Source: Rhyzopertha dominica
Lineage: Eukaryota; Arthropoda; Insecta; Coleoptera; Bostrichidae
Assembly: GCA_025024175.1 (NCBI GenBank)
Contig: QCXZ01000003.1
Location: 52,718,023 to 52,782,022 of the forward strand
DNA: 64,000 nucleotides
Direction: 5' to 3'
Positions 10,303-21,391 of this stretch are shown piece by piece; position 1 is the stretch's first letter, and each line of letters begins with the position of its first letter. A program made the translations under genes and the position numbers. The notes beneath the pieces were generated by a model. It was not told the DNA's origin. It did not search any database and saw only the letters and a program-made list of their open reading frames with translations.

Positions 10303-12275
10303 CTTATAAATAAAGGGCAGGTATTTACAGGGATATTTGAAAACATTAGCAAAGAAATAAGGTTTCGAATGTATGGTTAATTGAAAAGCAAAGTATTAGT
10401 AGTGAACGTTAAGAATTTGTACATAAGCAGGTTAGGTCGCAGGATTAATACTCACCAGGTGATGAGTAACTTCCGGAAGACGTCGATCCATGGCACACGA
10501 AAACATTAAGATGCAAGGACCCAAGAAAGTTATAGAAAACCTCGAGGTGTGCACATCCTAGGAAAGATAAACGACTAGAAAGTGAATTCACAAGGATCCT
10601 AAATGAAAAAAGCGCTATAAGGATAAAAAAAATTTTTAAAGAAAGGGATATTCAAAGGACCTATTGCTTGCCAGAGAAAAAGCTGATACAGCTGTAAGTC
10701 AAATTATTGAAAATCGGGAGACCTGGCAGATAATTTTTAATGCAGTACGGTCCTACGTGTTTTGTTTCACAAAGCACGTCCCATAAGTTCTCCTCGATCC
10801 TCGCCATCGTTATAGAACAGTTATTGTACAAAAATGCAAAATTTTCAAAAGCTGCAGCATCATTTACAGTAAATGCGCAAATAAAAGTGAGCAAAGAAAA
10901 TGCATGTGTGTGAAGTGAGAAAATTACAGAATGGGTTCTCTCTAAAATTATGCATGTACACTAACTTGGTCTTATTTATATAGGTACTAATCAAAACAAA
11001 TAACATTAACCAACGGTACTAACCACTAATCCTGCGATCACGAAATTAATGAGTTAACTGTATATATTATAAAGTAGGTACCTACACAAAATTATCTAAT
11101 AAGGTTTAATTTGCTTAAATTTAGAACACTTAAACAACGTCATTATTATAGACGAAAAAAAAAGATAATTATACTAGTAATTACAAGGTTTAGGATATTT
11201 ACACCATATATAATAGAATTATTTCTATAGGAAAATAATTAAGAGAGGTTAAGATTAACAAGCAAATTAAAATTTTGTACAATATATTTAAGATAGGTAA
11301 AATGATTTAAATAGAATTTAGATGTATTTACAAATAAGTAAACGTAGGTAAGATTTTATGAATCTTTTATAGATAGGTAAACGGATTATTAAGTAGACAC
11401 AAACACTAAAGTACAACCAAAATGTTAAAATCGAAATTCATATATAAAAAGTATACTATAATAGAAATTTACTTACCATTTTTTGTTTGTTTTTCATGGC
11501 ATGGCCCGCACACACGCCCACACATCACACGAACAGGCACGATACGCTGGCAGCAAGATGAAGATGACCGCCAAAATTTTCGAAGTACTGGCTCCACGTT
11601 CGACTCCAAAGGCGAGTACGACGATATAGCATCTACCAAAACCAGTCAATTCCAGAGAAGTAAAGCAAGAATGGGTCACCTACACAAGAATCCAAAAATC
11701 ACACCCATCCCATCCTAAATTCCACAAAAATTTACCAACATCCAAAGAAGACTCCACAAGAAAACCGAAGACATCACCTATTGACCCACAAGATAGCTTT
11801 AGGGTGAAGTATTCACTCAACAAGCTAAAGAACCACCAGCAGCATCCAACCAGTACATTAATAAAGAAATACAACGGAGTTGGTACAGAACACCAAATTT
11901 GCTGAATCTACAGAAATCTCAACCGGCCGTAATGAAGGTCATCCCAAGCAACAACCGCAATCGCCTACTCATCGCAAGTGCAACTTGATACCAAAGACTG
12001 CAATTAGTGAAAACATGAACAGAGCCGTATCCAGTGCAAAGTGAACAGTGCCGTACTTAAAATTTGTGTGACCGCAAGTGTGTGTGAGAAAGACATTAAT
12101 TACAACATTGTAGACTTTGAAATGGGCCAATGATGTATGTTAATTTTCTTTTTTCGCCAATCAGTTTGTAGATCTGGTCAAAATTTAATTTTTCATTACA
12201 CATCTATTTCAGTTTGCGATAGTTAACATTTTTAGTATTTTTTTAAACTCCAGTGAAAGCTGGAGGGCCAGCTTT
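10303..12275 (+). other. Non-coding interior of the composite element
   Basis: AT-rich to about 11450, then more balanced and Arg/Lys/Pro-rich in translation (11490-12000), with frames broken by stops and no recognisable domain. A short hairpin AAAGCTGGAGGGCCAGCTTT sits at 12256-12275, just before the polypurine tract. Confidence 0.5.
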
Positions 12276-12292
12276 TTCAAGAAGGGGGCAAA
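12276..12292 (+). promoter_or_regulatory. Polypurine tract before LTR3
   Basis: TTCAAGAAGGGGGCAAA abuts the TGTC of LTR3 and would prime plus-strand DNA synthesis in this class of element. Confidence 0.7.
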
Positions 12293-12784
12293 TGTCAAAC
12301 AGAGAATATTTTCCAAATTTATTTCTATTCAATTCAACTATAATTCTTAGTTCACTTCATGGTTAACGTCAGTATCAGCATTTTTATGTTCAATGCACTT
12401 CCCGTGAACGGCGGATTATGCGCTAGTTCAGCAGTTTACGCGTCGTACGATCTATGTGACGTATACGCTTATTCTAGTATAAATAGTGCAAATAATCAAT
12501 CATAAAGCAGTCTAATACTTAGACTCGAAGACCCCCAGGCAGGAGCTGACCTTCGAGCAACAATGTAAGTTCCAAGAATGTTTGATTACTTTTGTCTTTA
12601 TTAATGTTTTATTACTTACTCCATGTACATGTGTTTATTTTACAGATTTAGCTTTATGTTGTTAAAAAATTATTATATTAAAGCGACCTAAGTCGTATAA
12701 CTCCTGCCCTTGTCCCAAGTTCTGTTACAGGTTCCAATCTTCGGCAACGCAAACAGCGCGCACCCTAAACCCCAGGGTGCGACA
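12293..12784 (+). repeat. LTR3 of the composite element
   Basis: 492 bp, TGTCAAACAG...GGGTGCGACA, nearly identical to LTR1. It is followed by ATAT, matching the four bases before LTR1. Confidence 0.85.
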
Positions 12785-15700
12785 ATATGAAAAACATATA
12801 AATTTTAAAATCGGTTTTTTCCAAATAACTCGAAAATTATTATCTTAACAAATAAATTACAAGAGTGTTTTCTGATCAGAAATTTGATTTTCTATATAAT
12901 ACTAAAAATTAAAAAAATCGCATGAGCAGGGACCAAAATAGGTTTTGTGGAAATATTTCGAAAATGTCAAAATTTTGAAAATAACTTTACTAAGACACTT
13001 TTTGTGAGAAATTTTATTTCCTATCTGATGGCATTCTCATTTTTTAATATATTAAATATATTTGGAGATATTTAGGATAAACAGTTTTCTTTAAGTGAAG
13101 ATTTTTGCTAATAGCTTCTAAACAGTTCGCTGCACCGAAAATTTATAAGAGCCAATAATACTCGCAGTTATACTACTAATCACATACAAAAACGAAAAAA
13201 ATATAAAAAAATAAAATTTGCAAAAAGGGTAGTTACCCCCCAATTTCGTCCCCTTTCCGATACCCTTTTTACCCCACAAATAACAGGTCGCTTTGGCTAG
13301 TTGAGATTTATACGTTTGCCAAATTTCAAGTTCATATATTAAGTCTTTCGAAAATTATCGTGTATACAAACAATACCACAGACACAGACAAGGAATTTTT
13401 TTTTTGCTCAAATTTTGTTTTTTGCCTGTACGACCATNTTAAAGCGAATGAGCAAAAAAATTTTTAAAATTTTTTTTTCGCGATACAATACTTCCCATCC
13501 GTTGGATGTGGAAGTAATAAATATCTGCATATTTTTCATTTGAAACCCTGGCCATATACAATTAAGTCAAAGAAACACGAATTATGTAAGAACGCCAAAG
13601 AAGATTTCTCTAGTTTTCGCTACACTCGGTCGAAGATTTACCGAAACCTTTTCTGCAAAGCCATCGTTATAAGTTATTTAGCTAAATTTAATAAAAAATA
13701 TCCATGAGATATCATTTTGCATATTTCAAGCTTTGAATGTCAGCTTCTTATTAACATTCGTTCGCCAATAATAAAAATATATTGGTATACGAGTATACTA
13801 CTCCGAATAACAAATGCTTAATGACGATTTGATCTTAGAAGCAAACACTTTGAGAAAACGAGAACTTTTCCCTCACAAACTACTTTTCCCTTTGGGTAGA
13901 GGACAGTGTGCATCATTTACTTCAATCTGAAAATTTAAAACTTCAGAGGACAGCTTGTTGAATGCCAGTTATTTTCCCAGGAGCTTTGTCGGCCTCACGT
14001 TGCTCTGCCCGCATATTCTGAATACTTTGATGTGCCCCATATGGTGTCTGAAAACTATTTTCATTGTATCTGTTGTGAAGTGGATTTAGTGTGAATCCAT
14101 TTGACAGGAATTTGTTCTCTGTGCATTCAGTAAACAATAAAAAGTTGAATTTGCATGGATAGAAAAAACAAACAAGCGGGCTTCCTGATATTATTTTCTC
14201 GTTTTAAATAGCGTTGATTCTGGAAAATAAAATCTCCACGAATAAATTTCACTCCTTTCTCATGTACTCCCGCTTAGCTTAAGAGTCTATTACAAAGACT
14301 CAGTACATAGTTTTCCAGCGAGCTCGTTATTGTAGGTTAACTTGACTGTAAGCCGCGGCGACTCACTTTTATATGGTTGGTTACTCCATAGTCTACTGTT
14401 GCCACCGTGTAGGAGCCAAGCTATGCTGCTAAATTATTAAGTTCGTCTTTACTCACGCACATTCTCATGATATACTGCATTTTTTTTATTTCAAATGACC
14501 TACTACATATCAATTTGGAGTCGTGTGTCGTATAATCTTCCCAATTTCCTATCGAGACGTTTTAGTTAAAATTTGAAAAGCAATAAAAATCCCCTTGATC
14601 ATCACAATCGAAATAAATTTGGTCTATGGTTTGCCGATAATATTGATTAGTCATTTGTTCAGCTAATTTGAAGGACCTTTTTAAACTAGTTCGGTATGAT
14701 ACGAAGCGTTGTCCATAAAAATAGCTGTCGGTTCTACCAGTAGTGGCAACGAACAAGAAATCAAACTCGCATTTTAATTTACACTTTCACAAATTAGTCT
14801 TCTCACGTGCGTAAACTGTAAAATGATGTATTTTTCCCATTACGCTATTAGATGACCTTACAAGTACTCAGTCATGTTGCCATGATTCGTCAAGAAAACA
14901 AAAGTTGTACATACGGTTTGCTTAAATATCCATACACAGTTAATTTCTTCTGTTTACGATAATATCAGGCCTTTTACAAAGTAACCGTCGATGACAATGT
15001 TTCTTATATTTCAAACCTAGAGATTTTACCAGGTTCTATCTCGATACACTGCCACCATAAAGAAGTCTTGCTTCCCAGTGAAGTTTTGAAGAGTTCTTTG
15101 GCAATGGCAGATTACCAGCTCAGAGATTTGTTGTTTAATTTCAACTTTGTTAGGAATTGGCAAGTCAACCATTTTTGTCTTTTTCCTTTCCTTTTAAAAT
15201 ATAGTTTGGGCATTTCTTCGTCAATTTCTTCTATAAGAACAAGACTACAATCCTTCATACAATTACAGTAATGTTTATAAAGGTTATTCAAACGTGTGCG
15301 TATACATGGTATAATATTTATTTACGTATGCTACATTTTCCAAGAAAGATTTAAGCAATTATTGGAGTACTTCGGCAAACGCAAGCCTTGTACATGATTA
15401 CTTGGAAATTTGACTGTAGGCAATAAATATAATCATTTTATGTGACGTTATTGCTTGTGCTATTGGAATTCTATGATATCTAATATCAATTTAGTATTAA
15501 TGAAGATAACACTGGTTTAGATGTCAAATTCCATAGTGAATAAGTACTGATGTATTTATTTCACAAATAAACAAGTAAAATTGTATTATATCGTATTTTA
15601 ATAAAAAAATTACTTTCGTTTGAAAATCCCTGCTTTCCATCTGATTTACCACTACCTTAACTAATCAACAGGTATATCTCGTATTCTTTCGTTTATGTGC

Positions 15701-17326
15701 TAAACGAGAGGGAACAAATATTACAGAAACATGTTTAATGCGATTTACAACATTGGGAACACAGTAACATTTTTCCTGTAGTACATAATCCACTAATTTC
15801 ACTCTCTTGCATTAACTGCCAATACTAACACCAGTAGCAGCAAGCTGCATCCAAATGTTGGCGACATATAACGAACGGTCAATTTAGCACCAATGCTTAT
15901 GATTAGCAAAGAGCGTCACAAAGGGTAGGTCTATAGAAGAATTGGACGATACCAAGCTAATGTAGAAGCAAAATCTTTCCTCGGCAGCTTTATGGCATGA
16001 ATTGGCCGTAAAAGTGTGCCATCAGTTTCTCTTGTTATCTCCACTCTCCGAGATATTTCGCTGACAAGCCTTCAACTCGCAAAGCCCGTGCGCCGAAACC
16101 TGAATGACGAGACTGGAACAACACAACTCATCGATCATTCTTAGCGTAACGAGTTGTAGTTCTTAATAAGCTTTACAAACGGGGCGGCGACACTAATTAG
16201 GCCAAGACGAACGTTCTTTGCGGCTCTACCGCCACCTTCTTTCGCTTTATTTAATGAACGTTTCGCTGAAAATGTAATATAATTTTTCTGACAATCCTCC
16301 GACGCGAGGCTTTCCCGCCTTTGCTGCTTAGGATTCTCAAGCGTAATTAGAATAACGTTTAATCGGGTTTACAAAGAAAATACTTAAGAAGTTTGGCTTT
16401 CAACTGTTGCTTTTACAAGAGTTCAGAGAATTTATTGGATTAATAAAGTTTTAAACAAAAAAGTCTAGTTCTGGCTCGATAACAAAACTCGTAAGTTATA
16501 TTTGAATTCGTTACGTTTTAATTTAGTTCAGAAATTTTGATTTCAGTCAGAACCAGAGCTTTATAATTAACTTTCTACGTCTTTAAGTTTGATATTTACA
16601 AGTTTAGCTTTTGGATGGTTAGTAAATATTAATGTCATCTGAATATTAATAATTAATATTAGTATATTCAGAGAATGGTTTAAGTATATGATGTCTCTGT
16701 TGCACCATCAAATCATAAAATATGCCATTAACATTACGAGTATACAACTGTTCGTACTTTGTCTAAAAGGTATATACGAAAAAACTCTTTGAAGCAAAAA
16801 CACCATCACATATTATGTAATATGTTTCCCTCTGTTGAATCCGTTTTTATTCAGAACACAACTCTGCTTTGCTTACTGTATAGTTCATGATATAATGGGC
16901 ATGAAATAAATCCACCCAATCTGAAAAAACTATTTTTAGTTTCACAAAAAGTGTCTAAAGTTAACTAATTTTAAACCAGAATTTGAAGGCTGAAACGTCA
17001 CAAATGAAAACGGAAATGCACATTTCGCAACAAAGCTACCGGCTACCGATTGTTAGTTGTCGCCATGTAAATATAACCTTAACATTTATTTGAGTAGCTT
17101 TTGTGGTATTCGTATTGTATTGTATTTTTAATTCTCAAATTGACGCTGGATTTCTAAAGGCAGACAATGATAATTTGCCCCTGATAGATAACGATATGAT
17201 AAATAATTTTTATATAGACAGCTTATAGTTTGTCAGCTCCGAAGTCCGCAATGTGAAAACCAAAAGATAAGTAATAATATCGTAGCTGTTGGGGTTTTTG
17301 CAAGTAAACTTTTGTTAAAATATAAA
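12785..17326. other. Anonymous intergenic DNA, about 4.5 kb
   Basis: Very AT-rich to about 13500, with poly-A and poly-T runs, then mixed. A near-perfect hairpin TACTTCCCATCC / GGATGTGGAAGTA lies at 13484-13511. The segment 15950-16340 is noticeably more GC-rich and low in stops but shows no protein motif, so it could be a conserved non-coding element or an undetected exon. I could not support any gene. Confidence 0.45.
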
Positions 17327-17332
17327 TACATA

Positions 17333-17640
17333 AGTAGTAATACCACTAGGGGCTGGTGACCAAACCAACAACCTGATGGACTGCGCCATCCGGTTCTTAC
17401 CACACAGTAGAGGGGTAGGCTGAAGGTCGCAAAGAACCCGCCTAAGAAGTGCTGAAGAAGTGTTAACAATGACGTCATCCTACCAGAAGGCGGCCTAAGA
17501 ACAGACAACAAACACACACTAATGATGACGTCACTGAGAATATCAGGTGTAAACACACCTGTTTTTACCTTGCTAGCAGCACACCTGTAATTAACTAACT
17601 TTTTAATGTGTCAAAAACATTCACCCATCTTTCAGACAAC
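17333..17640 (+). repeat. Left TIR of the mini-Maverick
   Basis: The first 265 bp or so match the right TIR at about 95%, then similarity declines. Subterminal sequence contains repeated motifs of the type CACACCTG, ACCTGTGCTAG and CTGTAATTAA. The outward open frame in this arm (17233-17556 minus) is mirrored in the other arm and simply reflects the repeat. Confidence 0.8.
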
Positions 17641-17911
17641 AACCGAAAATTAATAAAAAAACAGATGCAACACACACCTGTTTTACCTGTGCTAGTGTCC
17701 TGTAATTAACACGAATTTTAAATACTTCAGCGTACGAATGCAGCTTGTAATCTCATTAGCGGAAACCTAATTTTAATGCAGTCGATAACATTTGATCTTC
17801 TTTATCAAACAACTGTGTGCTTATCTGTTAATACCAACGCGTGTAAATATTTGTTCCTAATATGCATCATGCTTGTTACATGTTCTGCAAATTTTTGCAA
17901 AATTACTATAA

Positions 17912-18265
17912 TTGCACGTTTTTACGAAAATGAAAGATGAAAATAATGGAAAAATTATGACTGAATTTATTGGCTTGAGATCTAAAATGTATACCTTTAA
18001 AACATATGAAAACAACAAGGAAAGTGTTAAAAAGAAAGCAAAGGGTATAAAGGAAGCTGCATTAAAAACTATAACATTTGCCGATTATTATGATTGTTTG
18101 TTTAATAATAATACACACAACACGACGCAAAAATTGTTTCGTTCCCAGAAACATGAAGTATATACAATAAATCAAACTAAAATAGCCTTAAGTCCGCATG
18201 ATGATAAAAGGTTAATAAGTTATCTATATACGGATACATTGCCTTGGGGATATCACAAAAACTAA
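17912..18265 (+). pseudogene. polB: C-terminal tail of Polinton-type DNA polymerase B
   Basis: About 117 codons ending in a TAA stop at 18263-18265. The sequence [20 protein letters not shown] (from about 17930), then [18 protein letters not shown], the HEVYT segment, LSPHDDKR and TLPWGYHKN correspond, block by block, to the extreme C-terminus of protein-primed family-B polymerases of Polintons and related elements. The exonuclease and the catalytic YxDTD palm motifs are missing, so the product cannot be a polymerase. The natural reading frame enters from truncated upstream sequence: the apparent TTG start is not credible, and the first ATG is at 17930. AATAAA-like signals follow at about 18343. 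It lies between the two TIRs and dates the derivative to a deletion that kept the polymerase end. Confidence 0.75.
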
Positions 18266-18403
18266 AAAATTATCAAAATCTTCTGTAATTCTAATCAATG
18301 TACATATTTTTGTTTACTGTATGTGTATATATTGTATTGCGTAAATAAAGCAATAAATAATAGTATTCTGTGTTTTTTTTTAATTAATAGGTGACATAGG
18401 TGT

Positions 18404-18680
18404 ACTTGTGCAGGTAAACACCTGTTTAAAGATGACGAACACGTTAAAAAGAGGTTAATTAATTACAGGTACAGGTGAATTTATACCTCATATCTTCAGC
18501 AATGTCATTAGTAGTGTGTGCCACACCTGTTTTTTTTTAATTGTCCTCTGTTATTTTGAAAGATGACAGCCATTTTTTAACACATTCAAAGAGGTTATTT
18601 AATTACAGGTGTGCTTCTAGCACAGGTAAAAAACAGGTGTGTTTACACCCGATATCCGCAGTGACGTCATCATTAGTGTG
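18404..18680. repeat. Two tandem units in the right TIR region
   Basis: Units of roughly 135-145 bp, each running from AGGTGT...CACCTG through GATGAC, a GAGGTTAWTTAATTACAGGT block and an ATATCNNCAGNNATGTCAT-like segment to TAGTGTGTG, occur in direct succession. The left arm shows the matching pair, with TGTAATTAAC near 17587 and again near 17711. Subterminal tandem duplication may be how the TIRs were extended. Confidence 0.5.
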
Positions 18681-18862
18681 TGTTTGTTGTCTGTTCTTAG
18701 GCTGCCTTCTGGTAGGATGACGTCATTGTTAACACTTCTTCAGCACTTCTTAGGCAGGTTCTTTGCGACCTTCAGCCTACCCCCCTACTGTGTGGTAAGA
18801 ACCGGATGGCGCGGTCCATCAGGTTGTTGGTTTGGTCACCAGCCCCTAGTGGTATTACTACT
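18555..18862 (-). repeat. Right TIR of the mini-Maverick
   Basis: Inverse of 17333-17640, ending ACTACT before the TACATA duplication. Differences from the left arm are scattered substitutions, such as CTGCC versus CGGCC in the middle of the arm. Confidence 0.8.
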
Positions 18863-18868
18863 TACATA

Positions 18869-21348
18869 TTATTATAATTGCTGATCTGTTTGTAGATTTG
18901 CAGGAGAGTAATGTGGGGATGATGCTGTAGGTTATTGTCAGTTGAAGTGAAGCCGTAATATTTCTGCTGTCCGTGGTAGAATAACGCCAGAACACACAGT
19001 AAAAATCAACACATATTAAACGCACTTTCAATACTTTAAGATAAAATAATACAAATCAAACTGAACGAATATAGATAAGCAATAACGACCTAACCCAACA
19101 AAAATACTCACCGGAAATAGTTAAACGGCAGCTGACGACTATGCGGCGTTGCCATAGTAGGCATTTTCAGCGTCGCTCTCTTTCTAACTAAAGAAGATAT
19201 GAAACTATTTCTTTTTATTCATTTGTGACGTCATAATTTTAAAGGCAAATCTTAATAAATTAATATCTTGAGTTTTATTCAACATAATGAGAAAACAAAA
19301 AAATACGGCAGTTCTGATTTTATTAGCTCTACCAGGAAATTCATTTTGAAAAAATCACTAAACATCCACATTATGCAGCTAAGAAAACCCAATTATCCAT
19401 TCCCTGTTTCTTTGGACTAAACAAAGGGCTTTGATGTAATTAATCAGGTGATCGATGGACTTTCTTGAATTTAACAATAAGTCGAGAAACTTATTTGGAG
19501 ATTATGTAAGTACTCGCACAATAACGTGTTAAATACAAAGCAGATATAAATATTATCACCTATTAGGTGTTCAGGGAATGTGAGATGTATATTATATAAA
19601 CATTCCGAATTTAAATGTATTAGGTATAATCTTTATTTTGGTACATAGGTATTTCCATTTAATTGTGAACATGGAAAAGGTATACCTAATACCAATTGCT
19701 CTTGGTAAATGTGTAAGAAACACAAATAGAGGGCGTAAAGTTGTAACATAAATAACTAATAAAGTAAAATCTTTGATTTTCTCCTTATCTTACTAGCGAA
19801 GTGATTACTCGCATTTATCCGTAACGAGTATCATCTTAAAAAATAGTGTACAGGTATTCGAACCAAATGAGTAATTTCTGGCATTATGGTCGTATATGAC
19901 ATTGAAAGTGGCAGGCCATGAGCAATTGTTGACGCCTTATTGTAAGTAAATACAGAAACTTTACCTGAGGTTTTTTAGATATTAGGATTCTTGTTGAAAT
20001 AATCGATAATTCACTACAAATAAAAGTAAAATATATATTGTTGCTTTGAAGCGTTTTTTAATTTGCCTACACTTGCTTCTGCTAAGGAGGGAAACACTGG
20101 TACGTTTTAGTTTTATTATCACTTTGCAATGTTGGCTCAGTTTAATATCGAATGAACCGGTTTTTGGTCATATCTATCGTAGTCTGTATGTGTCGTTTTA
20201 GATAACAAATCAGTGTAGCCTTATTGTTTTTACAATTGGTCTAATAGTTTTTGGAAAGCAAGAGCTGTTAAAAGAAACACTGTTGAAAAATGTTTAACCA
20301 AGAAACAGTATTTTTGTAATAAAAGCAAGAACCTTTCTGAAGCTGTGTGTTTATTTCGAGAATAGCACTCATCAGAACTTCAACTTCAACAAATTCAGAA
20401 GCAGTTTCACAACATGTAGCATACAAGATCTACAACTTCAGTCTGTGCGGAACACAGTGTATTACGAATTTCAATAAAAAGAATTAAAATACAAAATAAA
20501 ATGAGTATTTAGAGGTTTGTGTATAGAAGGTTTGGGTACCGCTATTTTTAACCTCGCAAGATTAAAAAACATTCAGTTTAGAAATTAGAGGTAGGTATTG
20601 AGTCTCGTGTTTCTTCTTTTATTAAACAGTTTTAATGTCGCGCAGTATGTCGGCGGATGCATTGACTGAACTTGCTTGCTGCCGCGGAGCGCCCCCTAAA
20701 GAGATTAAGAGAGAAAAACACAAATATGTAATTGGTGTTAACTATTAAATTTTATATGCGTCCGTTGGCTGTGTTGAAAAGTATTGTAAAGTTCAAATAA
20801 ACCTTAAGACCTGACCTGACCTGACCTCATGCGAATCGTCTGAATCAGCTACGTACGCCGTTTTCGTGGAGTNGTTTCTTTGTGAAGGTTAGTAATGAAA
20901 GATGAAAATGATGATGAAGCGATGCACAATAATCAAACCAGAGGAAAAACTATGCACAGACTAATCTGCGGCAAAATACCCAAATTACATTGGAATAGTC
21001 AATACATCATGTGGGAACGCCTGTCAGAGTGACAGATCTCGACTGGCGCTTGAAAATGGAACGTGATGTCGACGCGATTTCAGTCCTGTGAAATTGTTTA
21101 CAATTTACATTGCAACTATTTCAGCTTTGTCGGTGTTGTTTTGCATAAAACACTTCCTGACTGTTAGGACGTTAATTTCAGCAGCTAAGTGTTGAAATTT
21201 AAAAACTATTCGATCTTAATTAATATTACGTTTGTGTTGCTCGCATGTTAGTTAGTTTTTGTTTGTAGTCAAGTTTGCTTGTTTCTAAATTTTTTTGACT
21301 TTGTCAATCGAATTATTAAAGTTTCATTTTTCTATATTTTGAGCTTTG
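18869..21348. other. Anonymous intergenic DNA, about 2.5 kb
   Basis: No gene recognised. At 20790-20827 an AATAAA is followed by three CCTGA units (20810-20824) plus CCT, probably the tail of an old retroelement. The complement, TCAGG, is the beetle telomere unit, but three copies are too few to mean anything. Confidence 0.45.
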
Positions 21349-21391
21349 TTGTACTGACGATGACTACCATGTAGTCGAAAGCGCTTTACAA
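21349..21391 (+). ncRNA. Hammerhead-like RNA motif
   Basis: CTGACGA (21354-21360) is followed by one T, a perfect 6-bp hairpin GACTAC-CAT-GTAGTC (21362-21376), GAAA (21377-21380), self-complementary GCGC (21381-21384), TT, and TACAA (21387-21391), which pairs with TTGTA (21349-21353). The order CUGANGA - helix II - GAAA - helix III - UH - helix I matches a hammerhead core with a very short helix III, as known from Penelope-like elements and retrozymes. The extra T before helix II departs from the consensus and may abolish activity. Related, more decayed modules lie near 44.2, 46.6 and 54.0 kb. Confidence 0.35.

Larger units (their letters stand above)
7731..12784 (+). mobile_element. Composite LTR retrotransposon with an inverted middle LTR
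   Basis: Three almost identical 492-bp LTRs lie at 7731-8222 (+), 9025-9516 (-) and 12293-12784 (+). The outer pair is flanked by ATAT (7727-7730 and 12785-12788), so the whole 5.05 kb behaves as one insertion with a 4-bp duplication. LTR1 is followed by a PBS and LTR3 is preceded by a polypurine tract, as in a normal element. The inverted middle LTR carries both: a PBS on one side (9009-9024) and a polypurine tract on the other (9517-9533), which is the arrangement of an LTR shared by two tandem elements. Little coding sequence survives, so the copy is non-autonomous. Clade unresolved; the 4-bp duplication fits Gypsy/Metaviridae. Confidence 0.75.
17333..18862 (+). mobile_element. Miniature Polinton/Maverick (internally deleted)
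   Basis: The 1530-bp element starts AGTAGTAATACCACTAGG and ends with its inverse ...GGTATTACTACT. It is flanked on both sides by the 6-bp duplication TACATA (17327-17332 and 18863-18868). AG...CT termini, 6-bp duplications and long inverted repeats are the hallmarks of Polintons/Mavericks, which normally span 15-20 kb and encode a protein-primed DNA polymerase, an integrase, a protease and capsid proteins. Here the TIRs are about 300 bp and only the C-terminal tail of the polymerase remains (17912-18265). The capsid, ATPase, protease and integrase genes are absent. It is therefore a non-autonomous deletion derivative, presumably mobilised in trans. Confidence 0.85.

Noticed and set aside
7606..13511. 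A 15-base inverted match (TACTTCCACATCCAA) on either side of the composite element
   Set aside because: Too short and AT-rich to show that the flanks belong to one larger element; the 13.5-kb copy is better explained as part of a local hairpin.
17233..17556. A 107-codon minus-strand frame, mirrored by a plus-strand frame at 18639-18884, that look like two homologous proteins
   Set aside because: Both lie in the inverted repeats of the mini-Maverick. Their similarity follows from the TIRs, and they show no protein motif.
20810..20827. CCTGA repeats, complement of the beetle telomere unit TCAGG
   Set aside because: Only three full units after an AATAAA. A retroelement tail or chance is more likely than an interstitial telomere, and it is too weak to assign the order.
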